64,000 bases of DNA from Erythrobacter dokdonensis DSW-74 (GCF_001677335.1 NZ_LZYB01000009.1:1-64000); one strand, 5' to 3'. Shown: positions 35,024 through 44,412, counted from the first letter of the stretch. Notes: generated by a model not told the origin, from the sequence alone. Made by a program: numbers and translations.

Positions 35024-36420
35024 AACGGCTGGTCGTCATCTCCAACCGCGTGGCCGTGCCCAAGGCGCGCGGCGTGGCGGGCGCGCAGGGCGGGCTGGCA
35101 GGGGCGCTCAATGCCGCGCTCAAGCAGCATGGCGGGATCTGGTTCGGCTGGTCGGGACAGGAAAGCGACGACGCGGCCGGCAATATCCACCTCCAGCGTA
35201 ACGACGGCGTCACCACCGCGACCATCGACCTGTCGCACCGCGATATCGACGAATATTACAACGGCTATGCCAATTCGACCCTATGGCCGCTGTTCCACTA
35301 CCGGCTCGACCTGACCCAGTATGAACGCGAGACCGGCAAGGGCTACGAAAGGGTCAACGAACGCTTCGCCGAATGCGTCACTCCGCTGATCGAGCCCGAT
35401 GACCTGATCTGGGTCCACGACTATCACCTGCTCCCGCTGGGAGCGCGGCTGCGCGCGCGCGGCATAGGTAACCGTATCGGGTTCTTCCTGCACATTCCGT
35501 GGCCGCCCGCGCGCCTGTTTGTCTCGCTGCCGTTCCACGAACGGCTGGTGCGCACGATGCTCGACTATGACCTGATCGGCTTCCAGACTGACGAATGGCG
35601 CGAGAGCTTCCTGCATTACTGCCGCAAGGAACTGGGTGCCGAGGTCGACGAGGCGAGCGGCGTTATCCGTTTCGAAGGACGCACCACCATTGCGCGGGCG
35701 TACCCGATCGGGATCGACTGGGAGCATTTCCAGGCCCAGGGCGCCAGCGAAGAAGCACGAGCCGCCGAACAGCGCCTGATCGTCTCGACCCGCGATCGCA
35801 CCGCGATGATAGGGGTCGACCGGCTCGACTATTCCAAGGGCCTGCCCGAACGCATCGACGGAATCGGCCGCTTCTTCGACCAGCATCCCGAGCGCGTGCG
35901 CGACCTCGTATTCATCCAGATCGCGCCCCCCAGCCGCGAAGACGTGGAAAGCTACCAGCAGATCCGCATGCTGCTCGAACAGAAGGCCGGACAGATCAAC
36001 GGCGCGAGGAGCGAAGTCGACCTGGTACCGATCCGCTACGTCAATCGCGGCTATTCGCACGCCGAACTCTACGGCTTCTTTCGCGCGTCCAAGATCGGGC
36101 TGGTGACCCCCTTGCGCGACGGGATGAACCTGGTCGCGAAGGAATATGTCGCCGCACAGGACCCGGAAGATCCCGGCGTGCTGATCCTGTCGCGCTTTGC
36201 CGGGGCGGCGCAGCAGCTGGCGGCCGACGATGCGGGCGCGGTGCTGGTCAATCCCTATAGCCCGGACGACATCTCCCACGCGATCCGGGTGGCGCTCGAC
36301 ATGCCGCTGGCGGAACGCAAGGCGCGCTACGAGGCGATGATCGGAACCATCCGCGAGGACAGTGTCCAGACCTGGACCGAGCGTTTCTGCGCCGACCTCG
36401 CCGCTACGCACACCGGCTGA
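35020..36420 (+). CDS. otsA: Alpha,alpha-trehalose-phosphate synthase, apparent ATA start
   Basis: A 466-residue GT20 enzyme, close to E. coli OtsA (474). It makes trehalose 6-phosphate from UDP-glucose and glucose 6-phosphate. Visible motifs: RLVVISNRVAV at the very N-terminus (Arg10 binds glucose 6-phosphate), HDYHLLPLG, DRLDYSKGL and RDGMNLVAKEY. The conserved N-terminus begins before any ATG, GTG or TTG: the frame is closed by TGA at 35011, leaving ATA 35020 or CTG 35029 upstream of the motif. ATA overlaps the TAG of the GH15 gene as ATAG, and GGAG lies nine bases upstream. Starting at GTG 35050 would remove the substrate-binding strand. Confidence 0.9.
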   Translation: MERLVVISNRVAVPKARGVAGAQGGLAGALNAALKQHGGIWFGWSGQESDDAAGNIHLQRNDGVTTATIDLSHRDIDEYYNGYANSTLWPLFHYRLDLTQYERETGKGYERVNERFAECVTPLIEPDDLIWVHDYHLLPLGARLRARGIGNRIGFFLHIPWPPARLFVSLPFHERLVRTMLDYDLIGFQTDEWRESFLHYCRKELGAEVDEASGVIRFEGRTTIARAYPIGIDWEHFQAQGASEEARAAEQRLIVSTRDRTAMIGVDRLDYSKGLPERIDGIGRFFDQHPERVRDLVFIQIAPPSREDVESYQQIRMLLEQKAGQINGARSEVDLVPIRYVNRGYSHAELYGFFRASKIGLVTPLRDGMNLVAKEYVAAQDPEDPGVLILSRFAGAAQQLAADDAGAVLVNPYSPDDISHAIRVALDMPLAERKARYEAMIGTIREDSVQTWTERFCADLAATHTG

Positions 36421-36433
36421 GACCGCGCCGGGA

Positions 36434-37954
36434 CTATTCGAATCCGTAGTCCGAATAGTCCTTGAAATTGGGCGAGGTGAACTTGGTGATGTCGCTCTGG
36501 AAATGGAGCGGCACATTGCCGGTCGAGCCATGGCGCTGCTTGGCGACGATGAGGGTTGCCTTGCCGACGAGCGCCTCGAACTTCTCCTCCCATGCGCGGT
36601 ATTTTTCCTGCACATCGGGCGGACTGCTGGCGTCGGGCGTGTCGGGCTTGACCAGCAGATGATAATAATCCGAGCGGTAGATGAACCACACCATGTCCGC
36701 GTCCTGCTCGATCGAGCCGGACTCGCGAAGGTCGGAGAGCTGCGGGCGCTTGTCCTCGCGTTGCTCGACCGCACGGGAAAGCTGTGACAACGCGATCACC
36801 GGAACCTGAAGTTCCTTGGCCAGCGTCTTGAGGCCACGGCTGATCTCCGAGATTTCGTTCACGCGGTTGTCGTTGGCACGGCCGGAACCCTGCAGCAGCT
36901 GCAGGTAGTCGACGATGATAAGGCCGATATCGTGCCGCCGCTTCATCCGCCGCGCGCGGGTGCGCAGCGCGGCAATGGTAAGCGCGGGGGTATCGTCGAT
37001 ATAGAGCGGCAGTTCGGCAAGCCGCTGGCTGGCGAAGCTGAGCTTCTGGAAATCCTCCCGGCTGAGCTTGCCGCTGCGCAGGGCTTCCGATGAGATCTCG
37101 GCCTGTTCGGCCAGGATGCGGGTGGCAAGCTGGTCGGCGCTCATTTCGAGGCTGAAGAAGGCAACCGGCGCGCCATAGTTGAAGTCGCCGCCCTCGCTCT
37201 GCCATTCGAGGTGCTTTTCGGCGCAATTGAACGCGATATTGGTGGCAAGCGAAGTCTTGCCCATGCCGGGACGTCCGGCGAGGATGACAAGGTCGGACTT
37301 GTGCAGGCCCGAAGTCTTGCGGTCGATGGTTTCAAGACCCGTGGTCTTGCCCGACAATCCGCCGCCCGAATTCATGGCCGCCTCGGCCATGCGGATGGCC
37401 TGCACAGCAGCTTCGCGGAAGGTCGCTGCCTCGCGGCCTGTTGCAGCGCCCTCGGCCACCCGGAACAGGTCCGCCTCGGCCAGCGCGATACGCTCCATCG
37501 GCGAGGTATCTTCAGAGGTGTCGAGCGCGCCTTCAACCAAATCGCGCCCGACGCTCACCAGTTCGCGCAGCAGCGCGAGATCATAGATCTGCTGGGCCAA
37601 TTCGCGCGGCGCGAGCAGGCCGGCGCCGTTGGCCGTGAGCTGCGCGAGATAGGAAGTGCCGCCCAGCTCCTTGAGCGCCTCGTCCGCCTCGAAATAGGGC
37701 CGCAGCGTGACTGGAGAGGCGGTGGCGTTGCGGTTGATGAGCGCCAGCACGCGTTCGTAGATGCGCTGGTGGAGCGGCTCGAAGAAATGCTCGGGCCTCA
37801 CCGGCACCTGAAGTTCCTCGATCACGCGGTTATCGATCAGCACCGCGCCCAGAAACGCGGCTTCGGCTTCGAGATTCGCGGGGAGCTTGTGCGAGAAAGG
37901 GTCGGCCGCTGGAGTGGCGGCGCTAATCGGGGTAACTTTTTCAGGTTCGGCCAT
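36434..37954 (-). CDS. dnaB: Replicative DNA helicase DnaB
   Basis: A 506-residue hexameric helicase. The N-terminal domain is at about 18-120 (PANLEAEAAFLGAVLID). The RecA-like motor from about 190 has Walker A AGRPGMGKTSLA, Walker B LIIVDYLQLL and the SQLSRAVEQREDKRP arginine-finger region. It unwinds DNA at the fork and receives the loader at the origin. The start is ATG 37954; a longer frame upstream adds a charged stretch not seen in the family. It is convergent with otsA (13 bases between stops) and divergent from UPF0262. Confidence 0.95.
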   Translation of the reverse strand: MAEPEKVTPISAATPAADPFSHKLPANLEAEAAFLGAVLIDNRVIEELQVPVRPEHFFEPLHQRIYERVLALINRNATASPVTLRPYFEADEALKELGGTSYLAQLTANGAGLLAPRELAQQIYDLALLRELVSVGRDLVEGALDTSEDTSPMERIALAEADLFRVAEGAATGREAATFREAAVQAIRMAEAAMNSGGGLSGKTTGLETIDRKTSGLHKSDLVILAGRPGMGKTSLATNIAFNCAEKHLEWQSEGGDFNYGAPVAFFSLEMSADQLATRILAEQAEISSEALRSGKLSREDFQKLSFASQRLAELPLYIDDTPALTIAALRTRARRMKRRHDIGLIIVDYLQLLQGSGRANDNRVNEISEISRGLKTLAKELQVPVIALSQLSRAVEQREDKRPQLSDLRESGSIEQDADMVWFIYRSDYYHLLVKPDTPDASSPPDVQEKYRAWEEKFEALVGKATLIVAKQRHGSTGNVPLHFQSDITKFTSPNFKDYSDYGFE

Positions 37955-38089
37955 CAGGCTCTGATGCCCGTCCCGGCTGGACCGGCGCAAGGGCGAAACG
38001 CGCCAATATTTTTTTCATGCGCTGTGGATAGCGGGGAGATTTTGTCGAAGTGCTTGAAGTGCGGCCCCTGCATCTGCGAAGGCAGGATC

Positions 38090-38623
38090 ATGGCCGACCT
38101 GCCACCTGATTCCCTGCCCGCATCGCCCGCCCCCGGAGGTTCGGGATCCTATCGCATCGCCCAGATCACTCTGGACGAGGCGACGATCCTGTGGCGCAAC
38201 GCCGATGTCGAGCAGGAACGCCGGGTCGCGATCTATGACCTGATCGAGGAAAACACCTTCAAGCCGCTGCGCGCCGCCGAGCGCGGAGCCAAAGGCCCCT
38301 ACCATCTTCACCTGTCGGTCAATGACGGGCGGCTGGCGATGGACATCAGCGACGAGGCCGGGCAGCTGCTCGAAACCCTGCTGATCGGCATGGCCCGCTT
38401 CCGTCGGCCGATCCGCGAATATTTCGCCATCTGCGACAGCTATTACCAGGCGATCCGCAAGGCGACCCCGGCCGAGATCGAGACGATCGACATGGCCCGC
38501 CGCGGCATCCACAACAACGCTGCCGAGTTGCTGCTCGAACGGCTCGAAGGCAAGGTCGAGACCGATTTCGCTACCGCGCGGCGGCTGTTCACGCTGATCT
38601 GCGTGCTGCACATCAAGGGTTGA
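38090..38623 (+). CDS. UPF0262 family protein
   Basis: A 177-residue soluble protein of a conserved alphaproteobacterial family without known function. Family segments are clear: ITLDEATILWRNADVEQERRVAIYDL, then FRRPIREYFAICDSYYQAIR, then IDMARRGIHNNAAELL. ATG 38090 has AAGGCAGGATC upstream; open frame further upstream lies in the dnaB 5' region and is rejected. The GH25-like gene follows after 7 bases, so it may be the first gene of a three-gene transcript with it and cdd. Confidence 0.9.
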   Translation: MADLPPDSLPASPAPGGSGSYRIAQITLDEATILWRNADVEQERRVAIYDLIEENTFKPLRAAERGAKGPYHLHLSVNDGRLAMDISDEAGQLLETLLIGMARFRRPIREYFAICDSYYQAIRKATPAEIETIDMARRGIHNNAAELLLERLEGKVETDFATARRLFTLICVLHIKG

Positions 38624-38630
38624 AGGGCAC

Positions 38631-39350
38631 ATGCCAAAGGGTCGCCGAACTGCGGGGCGCAAAGCCTCCCGCCGCTGGTTGCTCCGTCTGCTTGCGCTGG
38701 CGGCGCTGGTAGCCCTCGCCTTTGCCGCGTGGCTCTGGTGGGATATGCGCGAATGGCACCCGGACGAGACGCGCTACCCCGAACAAGGGGCAGTGATAGG
38801 CAGCGGAACAGCGCCGGTGCGGTTCGAGACGATCCGCGCGCTAGGCGGCACGTTTGTCTATCTCGTCATGCCCGAACCCGGCGGTGCACCCGATCCGGCC
38901 TTTGCCGAACGTCTCGAGGCGGCACGCGCGGCAGGGCTCAAGGTGGGGGTCGTGCATCCCTTCGATCCCTGCCAGCGCGCCGACCTGCAATCAGACGACT
39001 TCAACCGGCTGGTTCCCCGCGATGCCGCGCTGCTTCCTCCGGCCATTGCGCTGGTGCGACTGGCGGATGACTGCCGACCGAAGGTGAGCAAGGCAGCGGT
39101 CGAAAGCGAGTTGATGACGCTGATCAACCAGGTCGAGATGCACAGCGGAAAGCCTGCGATTCTCAAGCTGGGACGGAAATTCGAGGAGCGGCATGGCATT
39201 GCGACCATGATCACCCGCGATCTCTGGCTTGTACGTGATCGCGCACAACCCGATTATGCCGGGCGCCCATGGTTGCTATGGAGTGCCAACAGCGCGCGGG
39301 TGACCGACGCGAGCGAGGAGCCGATCGAATGGGTGGTGGTGCAGAAATGA
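38631..39350 (+). CDS. Glycoside hydrolase family 25-like membrane-anchored protein
   Basis: A 239-residue protein with a basic N-terminus and one membrane segment at about 17-41. The outer part looks like a lysozyme-type (GH25) barrel: FETIRALGGTFVYLVMPEPG, then LKVGVVHPFDPC, then KPAILKLGRKFEERHG, and a closing WLLWSANSARVTD and WVVVQK. It may act on peptidoglycan in the periplasm. The usual DxD-type catalytic residues are not all obvious, so activity is not assured. Its stop overlaps the cdd start (ATGA). Confidence 0.75.
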   Translation: MPKGRRTAGRKASRRWLLRLLALAALVALAFAAWLWWDMREWHPDETRYPEQGAVIGSGTAPVRFETIRALGGTFVYLVMPEPGGAPDPAFAERLEAARAAGLKVGVVHPFDPCQRADLQSDDFNRLVPRDAALLPPAIALVRLADDCRPKVSKAAVESELMTLINQVEMHSGKPAILKLGRKFEERHGIATMITRDLWLVRDRAQPDYAGRPWLLWSANSARVTDASEEPIEWVVVQK

Positions 39351-39775
39351 GCCTCGTGGCCGAGCACGAAAGCGCGCTGGTCGCTGCCGCATACGCCGCG
39401 GCGGAAAAGGCCTATGCGCCCTATTCCAACTACCCCGTCGGCGCCGCGCTGCTGTTCGATGACGGCGCGGTGATAACGGGGTGCAATGTCGAGAACGCAA
39501 GCTACGGCCTCGCGCTGTGCGCCGAGACGGTGGCGGTCGCCAAGGCGTTTGAAGCGGGGCGGCGCGGCGGATTGGTTGCGGTCGCGGTGGTCGGCCTGAA
39601 GGCCGGGGACGAACCGATCACGCCCTGCGGCCGCTGCCGCCAGGTTCTCAACGAAGTGGCAGCGCTCGGCGGCACGGATCCGCTGGTGCTGTGCGTCGGT
39701 CAGGAACAAGTGCGCCAGGTGCCGCTTTCGACCCTGCTGCCCCATGCCTTCGGGCCGTCCAATCTGGAAGGCTAG
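39347..39775 (+). CDS. cdd: Cytidine deaminase
   Basis: A 142-residue deaminase of the small tetrameric type. The zinc site is complete: CAE in GLALCAETVAV (catalytic Glu) and PCGRCRQVL. It converts cytidine and deoxycytidine to the uridine forms in pyrimidine salvage. The start ATG overlaps the GH25-like gene stop (ATGA). Its stop and that of the opposite DUF4197 gene share the palindrome CTAG. Confidence 0.94.
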   Translation: MSLVAEHESALVAAAYAAAEKAYAPYSNYPVGAALLFDDGAVITGCNVENASYGLALCAETVAVAKAFEAGRRGGLVAVAVVGLKAGDEPITPCGRCRQVLNEVAALGGTDPLVLCVGQEQVRQVPLSTLLPHAFGPSNLEG

Positions 39776-40509
39776 TTGCCCAGCAAATTGCCCAACCCGC
39801 CGAGCGGGTTCTTGCGGAAATCCCGTTCCTCGCGCCCGATATAGGTAAAGATGCCGTCCAGCCCCTGATCGGTGACCGAACGGTTGATGCTCTCGCGGTT
39901 GAGGCCCGCTTCGCGGATGAAGGCGTGCTGCTGTCCCAGCTTGTCGACCTCGCGGTGGATGCCGGCATCGCCCAGAGCGCTGTCGATCAGCGGCTCGAGC
40001 CGGGAATGGAGCCGGTCATCGGCCGAACGCCGCAGATATTGCGTGCCGCCGTCATCCTGCCGGATGATGTCGGGGGCATCGCTGAAGGAAAGGCCGTCAA
40101 TCGCCTCGCGGAAGATCGGCTTGGCCTCTCCGGCTGCGACGCCTGCGGCATCGTTGATCCCGCGCGTCAGCCCGTCGAGCAGGCCCAACTGGCTGCCAGC
40201 CCCGACCACCGAGCCGAGCAGACCGCCCAGGCCGCCACGTCCGCGCCCGCCCGAAAGACCCGGGATCGGCAGGCCGATACGCACCTCCTCGTCCCCGTAA
40301 AACGCCCCCGGCTGGGCCAGCTTGTCGAGCGCGGAATCGGTCGCCGTACCGAGAAGGGCCGACAATCCGCCGCCCTTGCCCCGCCCGCCGAGCCGCAGCC
40401 CGCCGAGGCTTTGCGCTCCGGCGGAGGAAGTCCAGATCATGCCGAGCGACACAGCGCCAAGACTCGCCAGAACCGCACGCCGATCCGAAAAATCACCTTG
40501 CCAAGCCAT
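39772..40509 (-). CDS. DUF4197 domain exported protein
   Basis: A 245-residue protein. The N-terminus has SDRRAVLASLG, a possible twin-arginine signal, with cleavage near SAGAQS. The mature part starts Gly-rich (about 38-110), then the DUF4197 segment with AKPIFREAIDGLSFSDA, RRSADDRLHSRLEPLIDSAL and FTYIGREERDFRKNP. The ATG at 40509 has GAGGGG six bases upstream, better than ATG 40515. Function is not known. Unlike most DUF4197 proteins it has a long Gly-rich insert between signal and core. Confidence 0.85.
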   Translation of the reverse strand: MAWQGDFSDRRAVLASLGAVSLGMIWTSSAGAQSLGGLRLGGRGKGGGLSALLGTATDSALDKLAQPGAFYGDEEVRIGLPIPGLSGGRGRGGLGGLLGSVVGAGSQLGLLDGLTRGINDAAGVAAGEAKPIFREAIDGLSFSDAPDIIRQDDGGTQYLRRSADDRLHSRLEPLIDSALGDAGIHREVDKLGQQHAFIREAGLNRESINRSVTDQGLDGIFTYIGREERDFRKNPLGGLGNLLGN

Positions 40510-40576
40510 TCGCATCCCCTCTTCCTGATTGGCTCGGCTTCTAGCACGTTACCGGCGGAAAAGGGAGCGGGTGCGC

Positions 40577-41716
40577 CTATTGCGCCGCGCCCTCCAGCCA
40601 TTCGAGCAGGGCGGCCAGACATTCGCGGCCCAGCAGTTTGCAGCGTTCGGGCGAGAAACCCTGTTCGGGCTCGGGGAAGTCGGCGAGGTCCTTGTATGGC
40701 ATCTCCAGCGTCATCGCGACCGCGCCGAAGCGTTCGGCGAGCTGGTTGGTGCTCATCGACAGGTTGGCCTTGCCCGCAGCCGCCTTCGGGTAGCCGAGCT
40801 TCGTCTGGAAATCGGGCGTGCGCCGGTCGAGGATGCGCTGGTAGCGGTAATATCCCTCGCCTTGCGCCTCGGTCCATGAGGGGATGCCCTCGAACCCGGC
40901 GAGGAACACCGCCGGAATCGCCTCGTCGGCATGGACATCCATCGCGAAATCGACGCCGGTCTGATCCATGCGGTTGCGGATCGCCAGCACTTCGGGCGAT
41001 TTCTCGGGCGTGGGCACGGCCCATTCGCGGTTGAGATTGGTGCCGGCCGCATTGGTCCTCAGATGCCCCCGCCGCGAGCCATCGGGATTGCAATTGGGCA
41101 CGATGTGGATGCGGCAATGCTTGCGCAGACCCCGCGCGACCGGATCGGCGGGATCGGTCAGGCATTCGAGCGCGCCTTCCATCCACCATTCGGCCTGGGT
41201 CTCGCCCGGGTGCTGGCGGGCGTAGAGCCAGACCTGCGTGGTGCCTTCGCCCATTTCGAGGCAGTCGACCGGCTGGCCATCAAGCGTGGTCCCGAGCCGG
41301 ACATAGTCCACCCCCTCGCAACTTGCCGCATCGGCCACGAGATCGTGGTGCCGCTCCATCGAGAAGGGCGCGAAATAGGCGCACCAGAACAGGTCCGAGG
41401 CGGGCAGGTAGCGGATCGTCAGCGTGCCGCCTTCTTCGTCCTTGTCGAAGCTGCTGGCCGCGCGCGCCCAGTAATCGCGGTCTTCCGAGACGCAGGCGTC
41501 ATAGTCCGGCCATCCGCCCGGATAGGCGCTGGCGTTGAGGCCGGTGATCTTGAGCACCACTTCCTCGCCTGCGCTGGCAGCGACGCGGAAGTGGAACCAC
41601 TGGAAGAATTCGGAATCCTTGTCGCGGCGGATCGCGAGGCGCGCGGTGCGCCCGTCGATCGACAGCACGTCGATATTGCCGCTGTCGAAGGCGGCATCGA
41701 TGAAGAGGGAGGTCAT
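40577..41716 (-). CDS. M14-type zinc carboxypeptidase
   Basis: A 379-residue cytosolic metallopeptidase of the CPA/CCP-like group. A beta-sandwich N-terminal domain (about 1-130) precedes the peptidase core. Zinc motif HPGETQAEW (His, Glu), a later His in DVHADEA, NxxR-type [13 protein letters not shown], and the catalytic Glu in MTLEMPYKD are visible. Cytosolic carboxypeptidases of this type trim C-terminal residues, often Glu; the substrate in bacteria is unclear. Its ATG shares a base with the stop of the upstream DUF4136-like gene (TGATG). Confidence 0.88.
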   Translation of the reverse strand: MTSLFIDAAFDSGNIDVLSIDGRTARLAIRRDKDSEFFQWFHFRVAASAGEEVVLKITGLNASAYPGGWPDYDACVSEDRDYWARAASSFDKDEEGGTLTIRYLPASDLFWCAYFAPFSMERHHDLVADAASCEGVDYVRLGTTLDGQPVDCLEMGEGTTQVWLYARQHPGETQAEWWMEGALECLTDPADPVARGLRKHCRIHIVPNCNPDGSRRGHLRTNAAGTNLNREWAVPTPEKSPEVLAIRNRMDQTGVDFAMDVHADEAIPAVFLAGFEGIPSWTEAQGEGYYRYQRILDRRTPDFQTKLGYPKAAAGKANLSMSTNQLAERFGAVAMTLEMPYKDLADFPEPEQGFSPERCKLLGRECLAALLEWLEGAAQ

Positions 41717-42348
41717 CAGTTTCCTTGAAGCTTCTTGACGCTGATCGTCACGGTCTCGCCATTTCCACCCGGAAAGTCCCTGAACAAGCCCGCCGCGAGG
41801 GTCTGCGCGCTGGTGGTGATCTGCGAATAGGGCGACTTGACCCCGGTGGCGATCTGCGAGCGCCCTTCCCACAGGGTCGTGCCGTCATCGCGGCTGATGC
41901 GCACGGCGAGATCGGTCATCACGCTGGGGCTTTCGCGCCCGCCCCCCAAATTGATGCCAACTCCCATGCCGAGGCCGGAACCGAAGCTGCCGGTCTGCCC
42001 GCCAACCCCGACGTTGACCGGGCCGCGACGATTATCGGTGGCGGCGGCGATCCCGCTCCGGCTGGTGCGGATAGCGGCAGTCTGGCTTGCCGGGACGCCT
42101 TCGGGCACAACAGTGTAGCCAAGCCGGGTCAGCTCCTTGGTCACCGCAGAGGTGAAGGCTGCGCGGGCGGCGGCATTGCCGAGTTCGTCCGGGAAAGAGA
42201 GCGCGATGGTGCCCTGCCCCAGTCCTGCAGGATCAGGCGCGACGAAGCGCGTGACTTCGACCGGCCCGGTATAGGGGCTGGTCGCACAGCCCGACAGGGC
42301 GAGTGCGGCGACAAGCGTTGCAGGGGCAAGCAGGCGGACAGGACGCAT
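41716..42348 (-). CDS. DUF4136-like lipoprotein
   Basis: A 210-residue predicted lipoprotein with an ALSGCA lipobox near residue 21. A Gly-rich stretch lies at about 110-140, and the late [17 protein letters not shown] motif parallels the same place in the DUF4136 protein at 13011-13679 (FTDFPGNSGETVRIT), so they are related. Function is unknown. ATG 42348 has AAGGAAAC upstream. It is coupled to the carboxypeptidase (TGATG), but no shared role is evident. Confidence 0.78.
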   Translation of the reverse strand: MRPVRLLAPATLVAALALSGCATSPYTGPVEVTRFVAPDPAGLGQGTIALSFPDELGNAAARAAFTSAVTKELTRLGYTVVPEGVPASQTAAIRTSRSGIAAATDNRRGPVNVGVGGQTGSFGSGLGMGVGINLGGGRESPSVMTDLAVRISRDDGTTLWEGRSQIATGVKSPYSQITTSAQTLAAGLFRDFPGGNGETVTISVKKLQGN

Positions 42349-42466
42349 GGCAAGGTTTCCTTTCTCAGGCCGAGTTATAGGCGCTGCTCCCGCAGATGGA
42401 CAGCGTGTCGATATGCGCGCGATATATTGACGCTTTGTCATCGCTTTCCTGATATTGGGCAGGCGC

Positions 42467-43474
42467 ATGAGCCCATACAACAAGCCTTCCGTTCTGGTCA
42501 CCGGCGGCGCCGGCTATATCGGCAGCCATGCGGTGCTGGCCCTCAAGGACGCCGGGTGGCCGGTGGCGGTGATCGACAACCTGTCGACGGGCTTCCGCTT
42601 TGCCGTTCCCGAAGGCGTGCCGCTTTACGAAGGCGACATCGCCGATGCCGACCTGCTGGCACGGATTTTCGCCGAACAGGACACGCGCGCGATCATGCAT
42701 TTCGCGGGATCGATCATCGTGCCTGAAAGCGTCTCCGATCCGCTCAAGTATTACCACAACAACACCGCCAAGAGCCGCGTCCTGATCGCGGCGGCGGTCA
42801 CGGCGGGTGTGCCGCATTTCCTGTTTTCATCGACCGCTGCGACCTATGGCATTCCCGATGTGGGCGCAGTGAGCGAAGATACGCCGCAGCGTCCGATCAA
42901 TCCCTATGGCTGGTCGAAGCTGATGACCGAGCAGATGCTTGCCGACGTCGCGGCCGCGCACCCGCTCAACTATGGCGTTCTGCGCTATTTCAATGTCGCG
43001 GGCGCCGATCCGCACGCACGCAGCGGACAATCCACCGCAGGGGCAACCCATCTGATCAAGGTGGCGATCGAGGCGGCGCTCGGCATGCGCTCATCGGTCA
43101 GCGTGTTCGGGACCGACTATGCCACGCCTGACGGCACGGGGGTGCGCGACTACATACATGTGAGCGATCTGGCCGCCGCCCACGTGCTGACGCTCGAGGC
43201 ACTGATTGCCGAGCCCCAGCGTTCGTTGACGATGAACTGCGGCTATGGCCGGGGGTTTTCGGTGCTCGAAGTGCTCGACGCGGTCGACCGGGTCACCAAC
43301 CGCAAGCTCGACCGCCGGATGGAGGCACGCCGCGCGGGCGATCCCGATTCGCTGATTTCCGATTCGCGGCGTCTGCGCAAGACGCTCGGCTGGGAGCCTG
43401 CCCATGCCGATCTCGACACGATCATCGCCCATGCGCTGGCGTGGGAGCTAAAATTGAGCGATTTGCGCGCCTGA
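42467..43474 (+). CDS. galE: UDP-glucose 4-epimerase
   Basis: A 335-residue short-chain dehydrogenase-type epimerase. NAD binding is at TGGAGYIGSHAVLAL; the Ser in STAATYG and the YGWSK pair form the catalytic triad; the RYFNVAGAD and RDYIHVSDLA motifs are family-specific. It interconverts UDP-glucose and UDP-galactose. ATG 42467 has GGGCAGG upstream. It is divergent from the DUF4136-like gene and is not in a sugar-polymer cluster here. Confidence 0.94.
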   Translation: MSPYNKPSVLVTGGAGYIGSHAVLALKDAGWPVAVIDNLSTGFRFAVPEGVPLYEGDIADADLLARIFAEQDTRAIMHFAGSIIVPESVSDPLKYYHNNTAKSRVLIAAAVTAGVPHFLFSSTAATYGIPDVGAVSEDTPQRPINPYGWSKLMTEQMLADVAAAHPLNYGVLRYFNVAGADPHARSGQSTAGATHLIKVAIEAALGMRSSVSVFGTDYATPDGTGVRDYIHVSDLAAAHVLTLEALIAEPQRSLTMNCGYGRGFSVLEVLDAVDRVTNRKLDRRMEARRAGDPDSLISDSRRLRKTLGWEPAHADLDTIIAHALAWELKLSDLRA

Positions 43475-43581
43475 TCAGGGCAGGTTCGCATTGACGCGAG
43501 AGGGCTGTGCCGCTAACGGCACCCTTCAATTTCCGCGCGTCGGGGCTGATCCGGCGCGCTTTGCATTTGGAAGCAAGCGCC

Positions 43582-43707
43582 ATGAAGATCGTCAACAGCC
43601 TCAAGTCGCTGAAGGGCCGCCACCGCGACAACCGCGTGATCCGTCGTCGCGGCCGGACCTATGTCATCAACAAGACCAACCGTCGCTTCAAGGCCCGCCA
43701 GGGCTGA
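43582..43707 (+). CDS. rpmJ: 50S ribosomal protein L36, cysteine-free type
   Basis: A 41-residue basic protein starting [14 protein letters not shown] and ending [11 protein letters not shown]. It has no Cys, so it is the zinc-free C- form that is standard in alphaproteobacteria. It binds 23S rRNA in the large subunit. The ATG follows AAGCAAGCGCC. It is a lone gene between galE and a HAD hydrolase; two strong hairpins follow. Confidence 0.97.
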   Translation: MKIVNSLKSLKGRHRDNRVIRRRGRTYVINKTNRRFKARQG

Positions 43708-43720
43708 TTGATACGCGGTG

Positions 43721-43783
43721 CGGCTGCCGCAAGCGGCAGCCGGTGGCAACAGACGGCCCGCCTCCTTGCCGGAGTGCGGGCCG
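43721..43783. other. Two tandem hairpins after rpmJ
   Basis: CGGCTGCC at 43721-43728 pairs with GGCAGCCG at 43735-43742. CGGCCCGC at 43754-43761 pairs with GCGGGCCG at 43776-43783, with an inner CTCC/GGAG pair. No T-run follows, so they may be a transcript-stabilising or factor-dependent 3' end of rpmJ, not a simple intrinsic terminator. Confidence 0.65.
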
Positions 43784-43806
43784 AAATCATTTGAGGAGCA
43801 AGCGGT

Positions 43807-44409
43807 GTGAGCCAGGCGGTGGTGTTCGATGTCGGGCGGGTACTGTTCCAGTGGCAGCTCGCTGCGCTGTTCGAGAAACTGATCGACGACCGCGAGGAGC
43901 TTGAATGGTTCCTCGGCCATGTCGTCACCGAGGAATGGCATTTCGAGCATGACCGCGGCCGCGCGCTGGCAGACATGGTGCCGGAACGGATCGCGCTGTT
44001 CCCGCAATACGAAGCCCATATCCGCGCCTATGCGACCCGCTTCAACGAGACCGTCCCCGGGCCGGTGGATGGCACACACGAGATTGTCGAGCGCCTGCAC
44101 GCGCGCGGGGTACCGCTTTATTGCCTGACCAATTTCGGAGACGAGTTCTGGGCAGCCTTCCGCCCGACCCAGCCGATCTTCGACCGTTTCGCGGAGATCA
44201 TCGTCTCGGGCGTGGAGAAGGTCGCCAAGCCCGAGCCACGCATCTACGAGATCGTCGAGACGCGCAGCGGGCGCGAGGGCGCGGCGCTGTTCTTCACCGA
44301 CGACAATCCGGCCAATATCGAAGCGGCCCGCGCGCGCGGCTGGAACGCCCACCTTTTCACAGATGCCGCCGGACTGGAAGCGGCACTGGCCGACGCCGGA
44401 CTGTTGTAG
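43807..44409 (+). CDS. HAD family hydrolase (YihX-like)
   Basis: A 200-residue HAD phosphatase. The nucleophile segment is VFDVGRVLF, in which the usual second Asp is replaced by Gly, as in the YihX subgroup. Motif II Thr lies in YCLTNFG, Lys in VAKPEPRIYEI, and acidic FFTDDNPANIEAA is motif IV. A sugar phosphate is a likely substrate. The start is GTG 43807 with GAGGAGC upstream. A terminator for the opposite gene follows. Confidence 0.88.
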   Translation: MSQAVVFDVGRVLFQWQLAALFEKLIDDREELEWFLGHVVTEEWHFEHDRGRALADMVPERIALFPQYEAHIRAYATRFNETVPGPVDGTHEIVERLHARGVPLYCLTNFGDEFWAAFRPTQPIFDRFAEIIVSGVEKVAKPEPRIYEIVETRSGREGAALFFTDDNPANIEAARARGWNAHLFTDAAGLEAALADAGLL

Positions 44410-44412
44410 CCA

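Noticed and set aside
43490..43581. Longer N-terminus for L36 from an upstream GTG
   Set aside because: The family start [12 protein letters not shown] fits the ATG at 43582, and upstream residues are not conserved in any L36 I know.
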